This document shows positions 26,377-38,711 of a stretch of 64,000 nt of DNA, in pieces. A program made the position numbers and the translations under genes. Every line of letters starts with the position of its first letter. Position 1 is the stretch's first letter. This DNA is from Parietaria judaica (Eukaryota; Streptophyta; Magnoliopsida; Rosales; Urticaceae): assembly GCA_954871525.1 (NCBI GenBank), contig OX940864.1, positions 16,176,001 to 16,240,000 on the forward strand, given 5' to 3'. Below the pieces are notes generated by a model that worked only from the letters and a program-made list of their open reading frames with translations, had not been told where the DNA came from and searched no databases.

Positions 26377-26385
26377 TTATTATTA

Positions 26386-27535
26386 GGGTTAACTACGGCA
26401 AAAAGACCCAACATTTGGTCAAATACTCTGCTGGGTATACAACCTCCGTAAATGGCGGCAAAAGTACCCAAACTCGGTATTTGGAAGTTGACCGAGAAAA
26501 TCAGTCCATGTGGCTGTTAGCCTTTGCCACGTGGCATGCCACGTAATTATTATTTCTTAAATAATTTAAAAAATATTTTTTTTAAATTAAATTATTTTTT
26601 AATAATAACAAATAATTAATAATTAATAATCAATAAGGAATATTTAAATTTAAATATTTATTATCGGCTATTATTATCAAATATAATTATTCATTTTAGA
26701 AAAGTGGGTCAAACAAAATAAATAAAGAAAAAATCACCATTCAACGCAATAAAAATCAAACGAAATAAAAATCACCATTCATGGTTCACTTGAACTCCGT
26801 TTCCGATCCTTTTCACGCATCGAATAAAATTGTTTAATATGTTTAATAATAATAACCAATAAACACATACATATTGTTTAAAAAGTCAAGACATAATTAA
26901 ATACACACCACTTATTCGAGAAAAAATAGTACGTAGTCATATTTATATTTAACGAAAAATTATCTGTATTTGTTTGCATGATATTTTTTTGTGTGTTGTA
27001 TTTTATAATAATAATAATAATAATTTTTAATATGTTTTTTTATACATTATTCTTTTTTTTTTAAATTGTCATTAAATAATCTTATGATTATAATTGGTTA
27101 TTATTATTAAACATATTAAGCGATTTCGTTCCACCCGTGAACCGGATCAGAGGCGAAGCTTGAGTGAATTGTGAATGGTGATTTTTTTCTTTATTTATTT
27201 TGTTTGACCCACTTTTCTAAAATGAATAATTATATTTGATAATAATAGCCAATAATAAATATTTAAATTTAAATATTCCTTATTGATTATTAATTATTGG
27301 TTATTATTAAAAAATAATTTAATTTTAAAAAAATAAAAATAAAAATATTTTTTAAATTATTTAAAAAATAATAATTACGTGGCATGCCACGTGGCAAAGG
27401 CTAGCAGCCACATGGACTGATTTTCTCGGTCAACTCTCAAATGGCGAGTTTGGCTACTTTTGCCGCTATTCACGGAAGTTATATACACTGCAGAGCATTT
27501 GACCAAAGGTTGGGTCTTTTTGCCGCAATTAACCC
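26386..27535. mobile_element. Mutator-like foldback element, 1150 bp, long inverted arms
   Basis: The left end GGGTTAACTACGGCAAAAAG and the right end (complement GGGTTAATTGCGGCAAAAAG) continue as imperfect inverted arms of roughly 450 bp each, leaving a small centre. TTATTATTA flanks it on both sides (26377-26385 and 27536-27544), a 9-bp duplication as expected for Mutator-like transposons. Both arms contain GGCATGCCACGTGGC (about 26533 and 27380). No transposase is encoded, so it must be moved by an enzyme elsewhere. Its RNA would fold into a long hairpin. Confidence 0.88.
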
Positions 27536-27608
27536 TTATTATTACAACAATTATTACTTTACTTACTATAAGCTCGTACCACACAATACTACAGTCTTAC
27601 CGAGTCTA

Positions 27609-27825
<217 letters not shown>

Positions 27826-27933
27826 ACAGTGTACGTAACGTCCACGCTTACTCTTTACTCGTCTCTTCCCTCAATTTGCAGGTCTTGTTTAATGTCAAGC
27901 TAAGCTAAATAGTAAATGAGTCAATGACAACTA

Positions 27934-28653
27934 GGGATATTTGCCGTGAAAGTACCACGAAATATTTTTTTGTACGCAATAAATTTTATATTTCATTTTA
28001 TCGTGGCAAAAGTTTGAAAAAACTAAAAGAAATTAGGTCGTTTACAAATTTTATTATTATTGTGGCAAAAGTTCCACACACAAAAATTATTATGCCATCT
28101 GGGGCGGATTTAGTAAGGGCCGAGCGGGTACGGCCGCCCCCACTTGATTCAAATCCGTTATTTTTAATGAAATAATATATACAGTTTTATTAATATATAT
28201 TAAATGTATCGTAACTAAGCAAAGTTAACACTTTGGTGTAGTGGTTATTTAAGAACAATTTTAACTCTCTCTCCTATAAGACCAAGGTTCAATTCCCATC
28301 AACTTCATTTTTCTTTTAATATTTATGATCTCTATATTAGTATTCATCTCTTAATATAAATATTATTTTATTATACATTAAGTAATAATCTTTGCACACT
28401 TGTATCACTAAATATTTTGTCGATTATTAAAAAATAATTATAAAAAATATTTTATTTATCATATCATATTTTAAAAATTTCGAATTAATTTTTTTGCCCC
28501 CTCTTGGCGAAATCCTGGCTCCGTCCCATAAGCTCTAAATTTCTTAATGAAGAATCATTTTTTAGTTTTTTGGAATTTTTGCCACGACAAAATGAAATTA
28601 GAATATGCCGTGTACAATGAAATACTTTGAGGTACTTTTCTGCAAATATCCCT
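27934..28653. mobile_element. terminal-inverted-repeat element with a nested insertion
   Basis: The left end GGGATATTTGCCGTGAAAG and the right end (complement GGGATATTTGCAGAAAAG) continue as inverted arms of ~90 bp that include TTTCATTTTATCGTGGCAAA. It is flanked by TA on both sides; a 9-bp duplication is not visible, so the superfamily is open. The 83-residue ORF inside is not protein-like. Confidence 0.7.
28100..28528. mobile_element. hAT-type non-autonomous element nested in the 27934 element
   Basis: The left end TGGGGCGGATTTAG and the right end (complement TGGGACGGAGCCAG) resemble the ends of the element at 34987. Inside, TTGGTGTAGTGGTT (about 28230) and AGGTTCAATTCCC (about 28287) match Pol III A- and B-box consensus at tRNA-like spacing. 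No 8-bp duplication was found, so it may be an old copy. Confidence 0.5.
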
Positions 28654-29825
28654 AATAAGAATAATAATACATTTATACATTATAATTTAAATTAGTTTTT
28701 CTAGTTAGGGCTCTATTATGATATATTTTAGATGATCATTAACCTCACCACTAAACTTGTCCAAAATGATGTGAGAGTAGCCCCCCGTCGTTTTTTTTTC
28801 CAGTCAGATAGAATTAAGATTCCCCGTGCTAAAAATGTAAATTTTAAGCCTTCTACAAGTGGATTCCCCGCTCTCACGGCTCCTGGAATTCCCGGGTGGG
28901 AAGGGCTTACTAGCTAGCGGGAAGCATCCGGCCATAGGTTAGCTCAACTCGCCACCTGTGTTCCTACTTAACCATAACACAATTCATGCTTAACCATAAG
29001 AAATTCTTATATACACAATTGAGGCTAAATTAGGCTGGAAAATACCTTTTTAATCCAGGCTTCGTCGAAGAACAAAGCAAGAATTATAAATATAATAGAG
29101 AGAGAGTACTGAAATCCCTTAAATTATTGTTTCTATTGTTGACATATACTTAGATTAACTATAATATATATAGGGTTAATCCCGATAAAAGTTCAATACG
29201 TTTAAAAAATGGATTAGTAAGTTTCAATTTATTTTTTTTTTTGCCTGGATAAAGTTCCAATTCTTTGGTTTTGTATCATAATTTGTACTTCCGTCAAAAT
29301 TTTTGTCCTCCACAATTACTCATGTCACGTCAAAATTTTGGTTTTGTATTACAAGAACATTGCATTACTGCATTGCATCATATAATGGTAATTACTTTAT
29401 GTAAAATTGATCACAAGTTCACAACAACATAAGGCTAATTACAAAAATGTTTTGATTAACATCATTAATAACTACACTCAATTATTCCGAGCCTCTTCAA
29501 CAATAATGTCTTTTGATTGACAAACTGAAAGAGACTCTAAAGCCAATTAAATGTATGTGTTTGCAGGCTTGTAGTACGCTGCTCACACACGAGAGAAAAT
29601 ATGTCACCGTATAATGCATAGGCATTGCGCGCTCTACATATACAAATAAATATTACAAATCTATAATTGTACGAATGATTATGTATATATATTGGTGATA
29701 AATAGCGAAAGAGATCACATGGCTTTCAAATATTATGTTGGACGATATTTAGGAGGGGTCCATGAACTCTCATGTTCAGGGTAACTTTATGACTTATGAG
29801 ATTCTTTAGCATTTGATATATTATC
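28654..29825. other. intergenic
   Basis: No gene is supported. A GC-richer stretch at about 28860-28940 (with GGAATTCCCGGG) stands out but is unexplained. Confidence 0.45.
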
Positions 29826-30562
29826 TTTTGAGGTGAAAAATCACTTCCGCAGTCACGGAGTCACGATTAGTGTAATTTTGTTTTTAAGTTACTTCAGAGC
29901 TCGGGTTTTTCCGTTAAAACTAAATCACGTTGATGAAAATGGGTTTGAAGAAAGTAAGATGCTCGAGAATTTTGGTGTGAGAATGTCGTATTTCTTGTCA
30001 AGGATTTTCGGTTCAGTTTTACATCGTTTAGCTCACTATTTATAGAGTTTAGTAATTGAAATCCGACCTCATAAATAGTCGGATACAAAATGCCTTTGAT
30101 TCTCTCATAATTGCCTTAATTACATTGCAACAATCATGGGCGTAACTGTCGTCGTCAGCACTGAGGTGCCGCTCGCGTTGCGCCGATTGTTCCTCGTTGC
30201 CTTTATCCTCGTCGTTTACTTGCTTGTCTCATCGCATGATTAGGCTTCGTCGCTTGACTTTCATCCTTAACTCCTTTCTCCTTCTGGTCTCCTATAGCGA
30301 TGAGGCTTTGTCGATGAGGCTTCTTCGACGAGGTTATGCTGTGCTGATGGGCTCATCCTCGTCGACGAGTATCTTCGTTGCCTATCTTTGTTGTGTGTTC
30401 TTCTCTTGACCGTTGACTTCTCCCTTGGTTGGCTCATTTGACTTTGTCAGTGGGCCTCTTGTTAGTATTGGACTTCTTTAACGAAAGCCCAGTTTCATAA
30501 ATGACAGAGATAGATTTCGTCGTATCAATACAAATTAATGTGGACGAAATCGTAACTCAACA
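29826..30562 (-). repeat. solo LTR, about 737 bp
   Basis: TTATC occurs directly on both sides (29821-29825 and 30563-30567), the 5-bp duplication typical of LTR elements. On the minus strand the sequence starts TGTTGAGTTACG and ends CACCTCAAAA, so the 3' end has four extra bases beyond CA. A TATA box (TCTATAAATAGTGAG, about 30030-30044, minus) fits an LTR promoter. No second LTR or internal region is nearby, so this is probably a recombination remnant. The ORFs within it are chance. Confidence 0.6.
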
Positions 30563-30754
30563 TTATCAACTTGCTTTTGTCCCTATTATATATTAGAGCA
30601 CTTCTTAGTTATCGAATGATCATACTGATTTAAAATTTTAGTGTAAATACAAGGAGATATTTTGTAATATTAAAAATATAAGTACTAAAGAAGATGTGGC
30701 TCAAGAGGTTAATTAGCTTGTTACACCTGAAGTCTATATATATATATATATATA

Positions 30755-32469
30755 GGGAAACTTGAAAAAATAACCATCAAAGTACAAGTCCTACCCGTTT
30801 TGTTCCCCGATTTAATGTATATGAAAAATTATTCCCCAAATTGTCTCTTACTTTTTTATTCTCAAAATACCCTTTTTACCACCAACTGTCTAAGTTCAAG
30901 AGGAAAACTGTCAAACTTTACCCAGAAAATTATCTAACTTAAAACAAATTGTCTACCCCGAAAGAGAAAACAATCTAACTTTATGTATAAAACTATCCGA
31001 CACTAAAATTTACGTTTTGATGACGGGGGATAAAACTAACCTTCTTGACACTAAGTTGTCAAAGTGTCTAACTTTAAGATGAAAACTATCTAATTTTACG
31101 AGGAAAACTGTCTACACAAAGTTGCAATATTTTGTGAAACCAACGAACTGTCTAACTTCAAGAGGAAAACTGTCAAACTTAAAAAAAATTGTCTACCCCG
31201 AAAGAGAAAACAATCTAACTTTATGTATAAAACTATCCGACATTAAAATTTACGTTTTGATGACGGAGGATAAAACTATCCTTCTTGGCACTAAGTTGTC
31301 AAAGTGTCTAACTTTAAGATGAAAACTATCTAACTTTAAGAGGAAAACTGTCTACACAAAGTTGCAATATTTTGTTAAACTAACCAACTGTCTAACTTCA
31401 AGAGGAAACTGTCAAACTTTACCCAGAAAACTATTTAACTTAAAACAAACTGTCTACCCCGAAAGAGAAAACAATCTAACTTTATGTATAAAACTATCCG
31501 ACACTAAAATTTACGTTTTGATGACGGGGGATAAAACTAATCTTCTTGACACTAAGTTGTCAAAGTGTCTAACTTTAAGATGAAAACTATCTAACTTTAA
31601 GAGGAAAACTGTCTACACAAAGTTGTAATATTTTGTTAAACTAACCAACTGTCTAACTTCAAGAGGAAAACTGTCAAACTTTACCCAGAAAACTATTTAA
31701 CTTAAAACAAACTGTCAACCCCGAAAGAGAAAACAATCTAACTTTATGTATAAAACTATCCGACACTAAAATTTACGTTTTGATGACGGGGGATAAAACT
31801 AACTTTCTTGACACTAAGTTGTCAAAGTGTCTAACTTTAAGATGAAAACTATCTAACTTTACGAGGAAAACTGTCTACACAAAGTTGCAATATTTTGTGA
31901 AACTAACCAACTGTCTAACTTCAAGAGGAAAATTGTCAAACTTTACCCAGACTGTCTACCCCGAAAGAGAAAATCATCAAACTTTATGTGAAAAACTATC
32001 CAACATAGAAATTAACATTTTGATGAAGCGAATAAAATTACCTTTTTTTTTTACCATAAATCTCTTAAGTGTCAACATTAATGGTGTAAACTATCTAAGC
32101 TAATCTGAAAAACTGTCTACATTTCCTTGCAATTTTTTCCAACAGGAAAAAAGTGTCTAACCGGAGGAAAAAAACAATCTAACCGTAGCTTAAAAATTGT
32201 CCACCAGATCCTAGTATTTTTTTTTAAACGGAAAATGTGTCTACCTAGATGAGCAAAACACTCAAACTTGTTATAGAAAATTGTCCACCCCTCAAAACTG
32301 TGTACCTTGATAGGAAAAACTGTCAAATTTTATGTAAAAAACTGTCTAAAAGGGTATTTTGGGCAAAAACATGACAAAATACAAGTTTGGGATAGTTTTT
32401 CAGAAACATTAAATCGGGGAAAAAAACGGGTAGAACTTGCATTTTCGGGGTCATTTTTTCAAGTTTCCC
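30755..32469. mobile_element. terminal-inverted-repeat (Mutator-like?) element with internal satellite
   Basis: The left end GGGAAACTTGAAAAAATAAC and the right end (complement GGGAAACTTGAAAAAATGAC) continue as imperfect arms of ~130 bp, sharing TACCCGTTTTGTTCC-like and CCCCGATTTAATGT blocks and an AAAATACCCTTTT box. It sits inside AT repeats, so the duplication is unreadable. The interior is almost wholly the tandem array described separately; no transposase is seen. A Mutator-like assignment rests on the long arms and GGG ends and is tentative. Confidence 0.7.
30884..32110. repeat. tandem array of 240-262 bp units
   Basis: Units start with AACTGTCTAAC or a variant at 30884, 31146, 31386, 31647 and 31909, giving periods of 262, 240, 261 and 262 bp. 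The last is degenerate and partial. Unit 2 lacks the TTTACCCAGAAAA segment. Each unit is itself made of short phrases of 20-25 bp of the form AAAACTATCTAACTTTAAG. Repeated ORFs of 66-73 residues (sharing PERENNLTLCIKLSD) come from the array and are probably not genes. Confidence 0.92.
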
Positions 32470-32478
32470 TATATATAA

Positions 32479-32531
<53 letters not shown>

Positions 32532-34986
32532 TGAGATGCGATATGTATGCTAAGACTCTAAGAGTGAGTCCAAACACTTGATCAAGGCATGACTATTGGT
32601 GTACGATTTTGTTTCATATAACCCGCACTGCATTAAGAAGTGACATTAAATTAAAAAATGTCAATATAATTGTTGCATAATATTACAGTCCCATTAAATA
32701 TTACCAGCTGTCAAATTTCGAGGAAAATCAAGTCAAGTCAAGAAACCAAACCTTATTATTCCCTAGGAATTCCTTAATGTACACAAGTGAAAGAATATTC
32801 ATAAGTATCCACGATATTGATGAGATACGGCAACTAATTTATGATAATATTATGAGAATGATACTTCGCGGTTCAATTATTCAAACTGAACCCCCAAAAA
32901 TATCGCAATGAAGTGTTCAATAATATATAAATCAAGCATTTTAATACTTTTGAAATTACTCATGCGTTGAGCTCTCTTTAAATGATTATATGATTGTTTT
33001 TTTTTTTTTTTTTTTTTTTTGTGATGTATAGTTTGCACTCTTCAGCTCAAAGATGAAAATTCAATGCCCAATGAACTATGACGTTATTCTAATTATTAAA
33101 TTTAAATTTATTATTATGAGAGAAAAAAAAAAGTTAAATACAGTGCTTAGACAGATTTAAATCAAATTTAATACTTAAGCGATTCTCTCTAAGAACAATA
33201 TGAAAAAGATTTTTCAAGTACAAAACAATAAGAAAATATGAAAATAATATTGGAAACATACAAAGACAGAATTAGCCGTTGACTTGAGTGACCACAATAT
33301 TGTTGTTGTCGATCGTTGATTCGTTATATTAAGGTCACTGAATATTCTGTTAAAAGTGCTAGGTCTATTGTATTATTAGCCATCACCTTTTTATTATTTA
33401 ACTACTTTTTAATTTATTTATTTTTTCATTGACACCACTTTCTATTTGCCGACACATTATAATATTATTGGTGCAAATTTTGAAATAGTTGATACTTTTA
33501 TACCTTCTCATGTTACATCATTTATATCTTCTTGTTATCATTAAATTTACAAAAACATTTTATTACAATATATAGAAAGTAATATATAGATTATTTCAAA
33601 AAAAAAATTTGTTAGTATAGTTATTATACGATTGATAATTTAGACAAGCGCTAAGGTTTGACCTAGCAAATTAAGTCAATTTTGAATAAATTTAGGTTAG
33701 GTTTATATTTGGACTATGAATAAATGCATAATAAATGCATAATATAATTATTGGAGTGTAACATAAAGTTCAGTATAAATTATAAATGCATCATAGCACT
33801 ACTTTTCTTTTTTGCATCATACAAATAATGATCATGATGATCTTGATAGACAATAAATAAAGAATCAAGAAGCTTGACAAATATTACTTTTGTCAAAGTA
33901 CTAGACATGCATGCATGAAGAGAATAGGGACAGTGCCTATTTGGGGAATTATTAGTATTTGCCTTTATAGCAATCTATATATTCTATCATAAAATTAGTC
34001 TAAATATAGATGGCTCCTTAATTTAAACTTTAAAAATCTATATTATTAAAATAATAATTATTTAATCACAATTAGATGATAATTGATCATTTTGTAGTTT
34101 ACTAGTCACTACTGTCTTATCCATGTTACTTTGGATAGTTTTAACCTGTTTCAAGAGATAGTAATAAAAAGATCCAATCAAAAACATGGTCTGGTAATTA
34201 TATCAAGTGCTATTTGCTGCAAAAATACTTAAGTCAAGCTTTTATCCCTTTTTACTTGACATTAATTCTTTTGTAAAAAAAAAAAAATAGCGTTATGTTT
34301 TCGTAACATTGTAGCTTAAGAGACCGTTTAGTGCACATACCTCTGAAAAATGTAGCGTTAATTAGTGAACCATGCTACAATCCTTAACGCTAACGGTTAC
34401 AAAAACGTAACATTAGCTTCTTTTACTATATCAATTTTTTTATTTTTTTATTTTGGTTAGGGTTTAAACTACTACTAACACTTAACTTTTTAAGTATTTT
34501 CGAGCAATATTAAGGGCCTTTTTGTTAGTATTTTGTTGATGTTATCATTTTCAACAAAAATATTTTTGAGAGAATAGATTATTAAAATGTTTTTTAATTT
34601 GTTTTCGAAATAATGTTTGTTCGGTACTACTTTTTAAAAATACAAAAATTGAAATCATGTTTGGTAAAGAGATTCTTTTGCAAGAAGTATTTTCATCTGT
34701 GAAATAAATCAAAATAAAATTTATGGAAAAAATAAATAATTGAAATGATAAAAAAAAATATTAAGTGACATTTTGATGAAAGCCTTCCAATATTAAAAAT
34801 ATTTAACTCTATAATACAAAGTATTAAGAAAAAGTTAATAAGTAATATTAGATTTATTTATAAATTATTAGTATTAAATTAATAATTAATTCCTCTATTA
34901 AATATTCGGGTTAGTAACAACATAAGTAAAAAAAACAAAAGATTATTTTTATGTTAATAAAAATAAATATATTAAGTACTTATACC
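32470..34986. other. AT-rich intergenic region
   Basis: No gene is supported. It contains (AT)n at 32484-32528 and a run of about 24 T at 32997-33020. Confidence 0.5.
32484..32528. repeat. (AT)n microsatellite
   Basis: About 20 TA repeats, adjoining the right end of the 30755 element. Confidence 0.9.
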
Positions 34987-35622
34987 CAGGGGCGGACCCA
35001 GCTACGATTGGGGGTGGCTAATGTCACCCCCGGGTTGTCCGGCGAAAATTTTAACGTTAGAAATATAGAACTTAAATTTTCATACTGGTACATATATTAA
35101 CAATGTCTCAAAGTGTACTTTAGTGACTTTGGTTAAGTGGGTGAAACCTACTTGAACATCACCAATGGGAAAGGATTGAACCTTGCCACTTATCATTTTG
35201 TACACTATTTTGGTTATACTATATTTTTGGTAAAAAAATTCCTGTAACTACATATAAATTAACTAGAGCTAGGTAGTGAATAATTATACATAATTATGTA
35301 TAAAGGTGTTAAAGAAATTATTGTTATATATATATAACAATGTGTGGAATTTTTTGTTTGTTTAATTATTTTTATTTTTAAGAAAATTGATTGGATAGCT
35401 AATTCAATACATTATTATAAACATATTATATTTAAAAGCTCATTAATATAAATAATAACGAGTTAGTCTTTTTACTCACTACGTAATAAAAAATAACTAT
35501 TGAATTTAAGAGTTTTAATAAGATACTTTATTTATTCGCTACCTCGTAAAAATGCTTCGATATATAATTTAATTCTAGTTGTATATCGTCACCCCTGAAT
35601 CGGAATCCTGTGTCCGCCCCTG
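34987..35622. mobile_element. hAT-type non-autonomous element, 636 bp, 8-bp target duplication
   Basis: CTTATACC flanks both ends exactly (34979-34986 and 35623-35630), the 8-bp duplication of hAT transposons. Ends are CAGGGGCGGACCCAG and, complemented, CAGGGGCGGACACAG. Internally, GGTTAAGTGGGTG (about 35130) and AGGATTGAACC (about 35172) resemble Pol III A and B boxes, in the same relative place as in the 28100 element. There is no transposase. Confidence 0.9.
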
Positions 35623-36900
35623 CTTATACCAACTATTATAAAATATTACGCACTTGTGCTGCTAACATGAAAATATTATTGATGAATTTGGGCTAAAATA
35701 GTCACGAGAGAATGTTGAAAACATCATTTACCTTGTTTTCAATTGCAAGTGTAATTTGCACTAAATGAAAATGACATTTTCAAGAACATTTTAATAATAT
35801 ACTTGCACCAAACGTGTTCTTGGCTTTTCAAATAGTGTCTAACATAAGAAAACAAAGAAAATGATTTCTAAACCAGCCCCTAAAGAACCCTTATATAATA
35901 AGATTATAACTAAGAATCACCTTACATATAACGACGCTTTATTTTATTTTACTTCCTATGAGACCCTTGTGGTGACTTTAAAAAAAAAAAAAAAAAATTA
36001 CTTTACGTTATAGTTTTTCAAACCATTATTATCAAGCAAGAATCAAGCTCAAAGCTTTTTATAGTATTAAGAAGCCGTAACATTTTATATTCTCCCTAAA
36101 AAAAAACATTTTATATTCATCACCAGTACTATTTAGATCTTCCTTTATTATTTAGGATAAATGAGGCAAATGCCCATTAGTGGCTTAAGGTTTTAAAAAA
36201 ATGCCCATTTCTAATTATGGAGATAATAACCACCAACAAATTAAAATATGGACTAAATTGCCCTTCTAATTTTTAAATCACATTTAATTATAATTCGTTT
36301 TTTTTAATTAAAATAAAAAATAAAAATTTTCCTTAAATGTAGCAAACTAAATAAATTAAAAACAAATCTCGCCTATTAATAAGTATTATTTTCGATTAGC
36401 TCTAACAAATAACGTTTAATATTCCTTATTTTAACGATTAAAATCTAAAATTTATTTTCCTATTAATCAATATTTATTTTGAATTTTTATTTATGAAACT
36501 TGGTTTTCGTTTGCTTAATTTTATGTAAAAAAATTTACGAAACTTGGTTTTCGTTTTGCCTCATTTTATGTAAATCTGTTTACAAAAATTGGTTTTCGTT
36601 TTGCCTCATTTTATGTACATATCCAAAAATGCAAAATCTTGTAAAATAACTCCAAAAACAACTTACAAATTTGTTGACACGATTTTGAAATTTCATATAC
36701 ATATTCACAAATGCAAATTCGTGTAAAATAACTCCAAAAAAGTGTGAAAACATTTACAAAAAGCGTTTAAATCCATTTACAAAAATATTGCCCATCCAAG
36801 AGAACTTATCACTTCAAAATATTGTAAAATCATTTACAAAAATCAAATATATTACCTTAAAACTATGAACATATTTACAAAAAACTGTAAATAAATTTAC
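35623..36900. other. intergenic with short phrase repeats
   Basis: No gene is supported. At 36496-36620 a ~40-50-bp phrase (AACTTGGTTTTCGTTT...CATTTTATGTA) occurs three times. From there to 36900 the motif ATTTACAAAAA recurs. This may be one arm of an undefined transposon that includes the GC-rich block to its right. Confidence 0.4.
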
Positions 36901-37200
36901 AGTTACGATCGAGCGTTTGGAGAGGATGATCGCGCCGCTACGGAGGGCGACGGAGGAATGAGGCGCGACAGAGGAGGACACGACGAGGGAAGGAGGCACG
37001 ATGGAGGGCGACCGCGACGGAGGCCACGGTTGCCTCCTCGGCAGCCGCGCTCATGGTCGCCGAAGCCACGCCCGAAGTCGCCGTGCTCTCCGCCAGAATC
37101 CGGCGATGGTGGTCAATCCGACATGACAAATCGAGAGAGAGGGGGGGGGGGGGGGAGGCTGACGAACGTGAGAGAGATAGATTTAATTTTTGGGTCAAAG
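36901..37200. other. GC-rich island with a 15-G run
   Basis: A sharply bounded GC-rich block lies in AT-rich DNA, built from GGAGG/CGACGG-type phrases and followed by GAGAGA and 15 consecutive G at 37141-37155. On the minus strand it reads as a CT-rich leader followed by an 86-residue Ala/Ser/Arg ORF, but this is low-complexity and matches no family. It could be a captured exon or a transposon-borne promoter. Confidence 0.4.
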
Positions 37201-38674
37201 TAATAAGATTAAATGATAACGTAATTAATAAGGGAAGTTTTCAACTAAAATTTTAGGATAATTAATTTAATTTCGAAAATTAAATATATAATAAATAATT
37301 AAATACGAAAATAAATAAGTATAATTAAAATTAGGGTTAATACGGTCCATTTCTCTATGTAAGAAGAATTTCAGTTAGCTGACGTGTCCGTCTCCAATTG
37401 GTCGAAGCTGCAGTATACTGAAATTAGACAGATTTCTCAGAGACTTAAGCAACAGAGAGAGAGAGACAGTCAAAAGGTAGGATCTCCAACACTGTACACG
37501 CGTCACAAGCTTAGCTCTGCAATTACAATTATGTGCACGTGTCGTTATGTTATTGGTTAAGGAACTCTAAGCACTCTCTCATCTCTTGCTATTTGTATTG
37601 GCGCAAACACGTTTTGCCCTGTGCGCATTGGGTAACGATCACGAATCGCGCTCTTTGATCTCGGATGCGGTGACGGAATCAGAATATATATAAAATTAGA
37701 AATTATCACCTCCGGTGCTCATTTTATATAGATGAATTTTGTTCATTAATCTGAACGTAGTGACGGAACCAGGATTTAAAAAAAAAAAATTAGAGTGTAT
37801 AATCTCTATCAGAAGCATGGTTGTAATTACACCATTGATCGGAGGAGAAAGAAGGGAAATAAGTGTAAGAAACAATGCGTAAAGTGTAAACTTTGTTGGA
37901 GCTTGAAATATTTACATAAACTTGTCGTCACTATTTTTATTTTTATTTTTTATTTTTTTAATTTTTTTTAAACTTAAAAATTAGATACAGTAGTCATATT
38001 GCCCGAATAATACATTGTGGTTAGTACTTAATATATCTAAGACACAATACGAGATTAATTGGGTATAAATTTTTGAGCTATAGATATTGAGATTTTTAAT
38101 GGATTGATACAGGGGAGAAACTTCAATACAATTATAAATTTAATGATTAGCAAAATCGATACAAAAATAAAATAAATAATAATAACTGCTAAGAAGTTCA
38201 TAGAGACATATAATGTTTATAAATATAAATTTAACAAGAAAATATTAAATAAAAAAATTGGGAACTACGGGCAAACAGATATATAAAAGAAAGAATGTAG
38301 ATTAAAATAGAGTGAGAAATTTAGTAAGCCTGAGTCATATTTACTCTATTATTTTTCTTGTTTTGTGAAACAAATATCAGTTTCTGAGGACGGTCCAATA
38401 ATAATGAAGTTTCCTCTCTTTTGAGGAAAACTGAACTTTGCTATTTTGTACAATTTGTTATTGTTGGAATATTTAGACGAATTAATTAATTAGGACAAAA
38501 CGCAGTTCTTGCAGACAAAGCTATCAAAATTATTATATGATTATAGCACTATATATATTTACACAGTTGGGCTAAGCATTCGCATATTAATGATACATAA
38601 TAAAAATGATTTCTGATCAGAAAAGGTACCTTGTATATATATTTATGGTGTACTATCTCCTTTGTTCTAAAAAT

Positions 38675-38711
<37 letters not shown>

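Noticed and set aside
28230..28300. A tRNA gene suggested by A- and B-box-like motifs
   Set aside because: No acceptor stem or cloverleaf can be drawn; the motifs lie within a hAT-type element and fit SINE-like sequence.
31122..32103. Repeated 66-73-codon ORFs as a possible tandem peptide gene family
   Set aside because: They arise from the tandem DNA units. Unit lengths of 262 break any continuous frame and there is no start context or domain.
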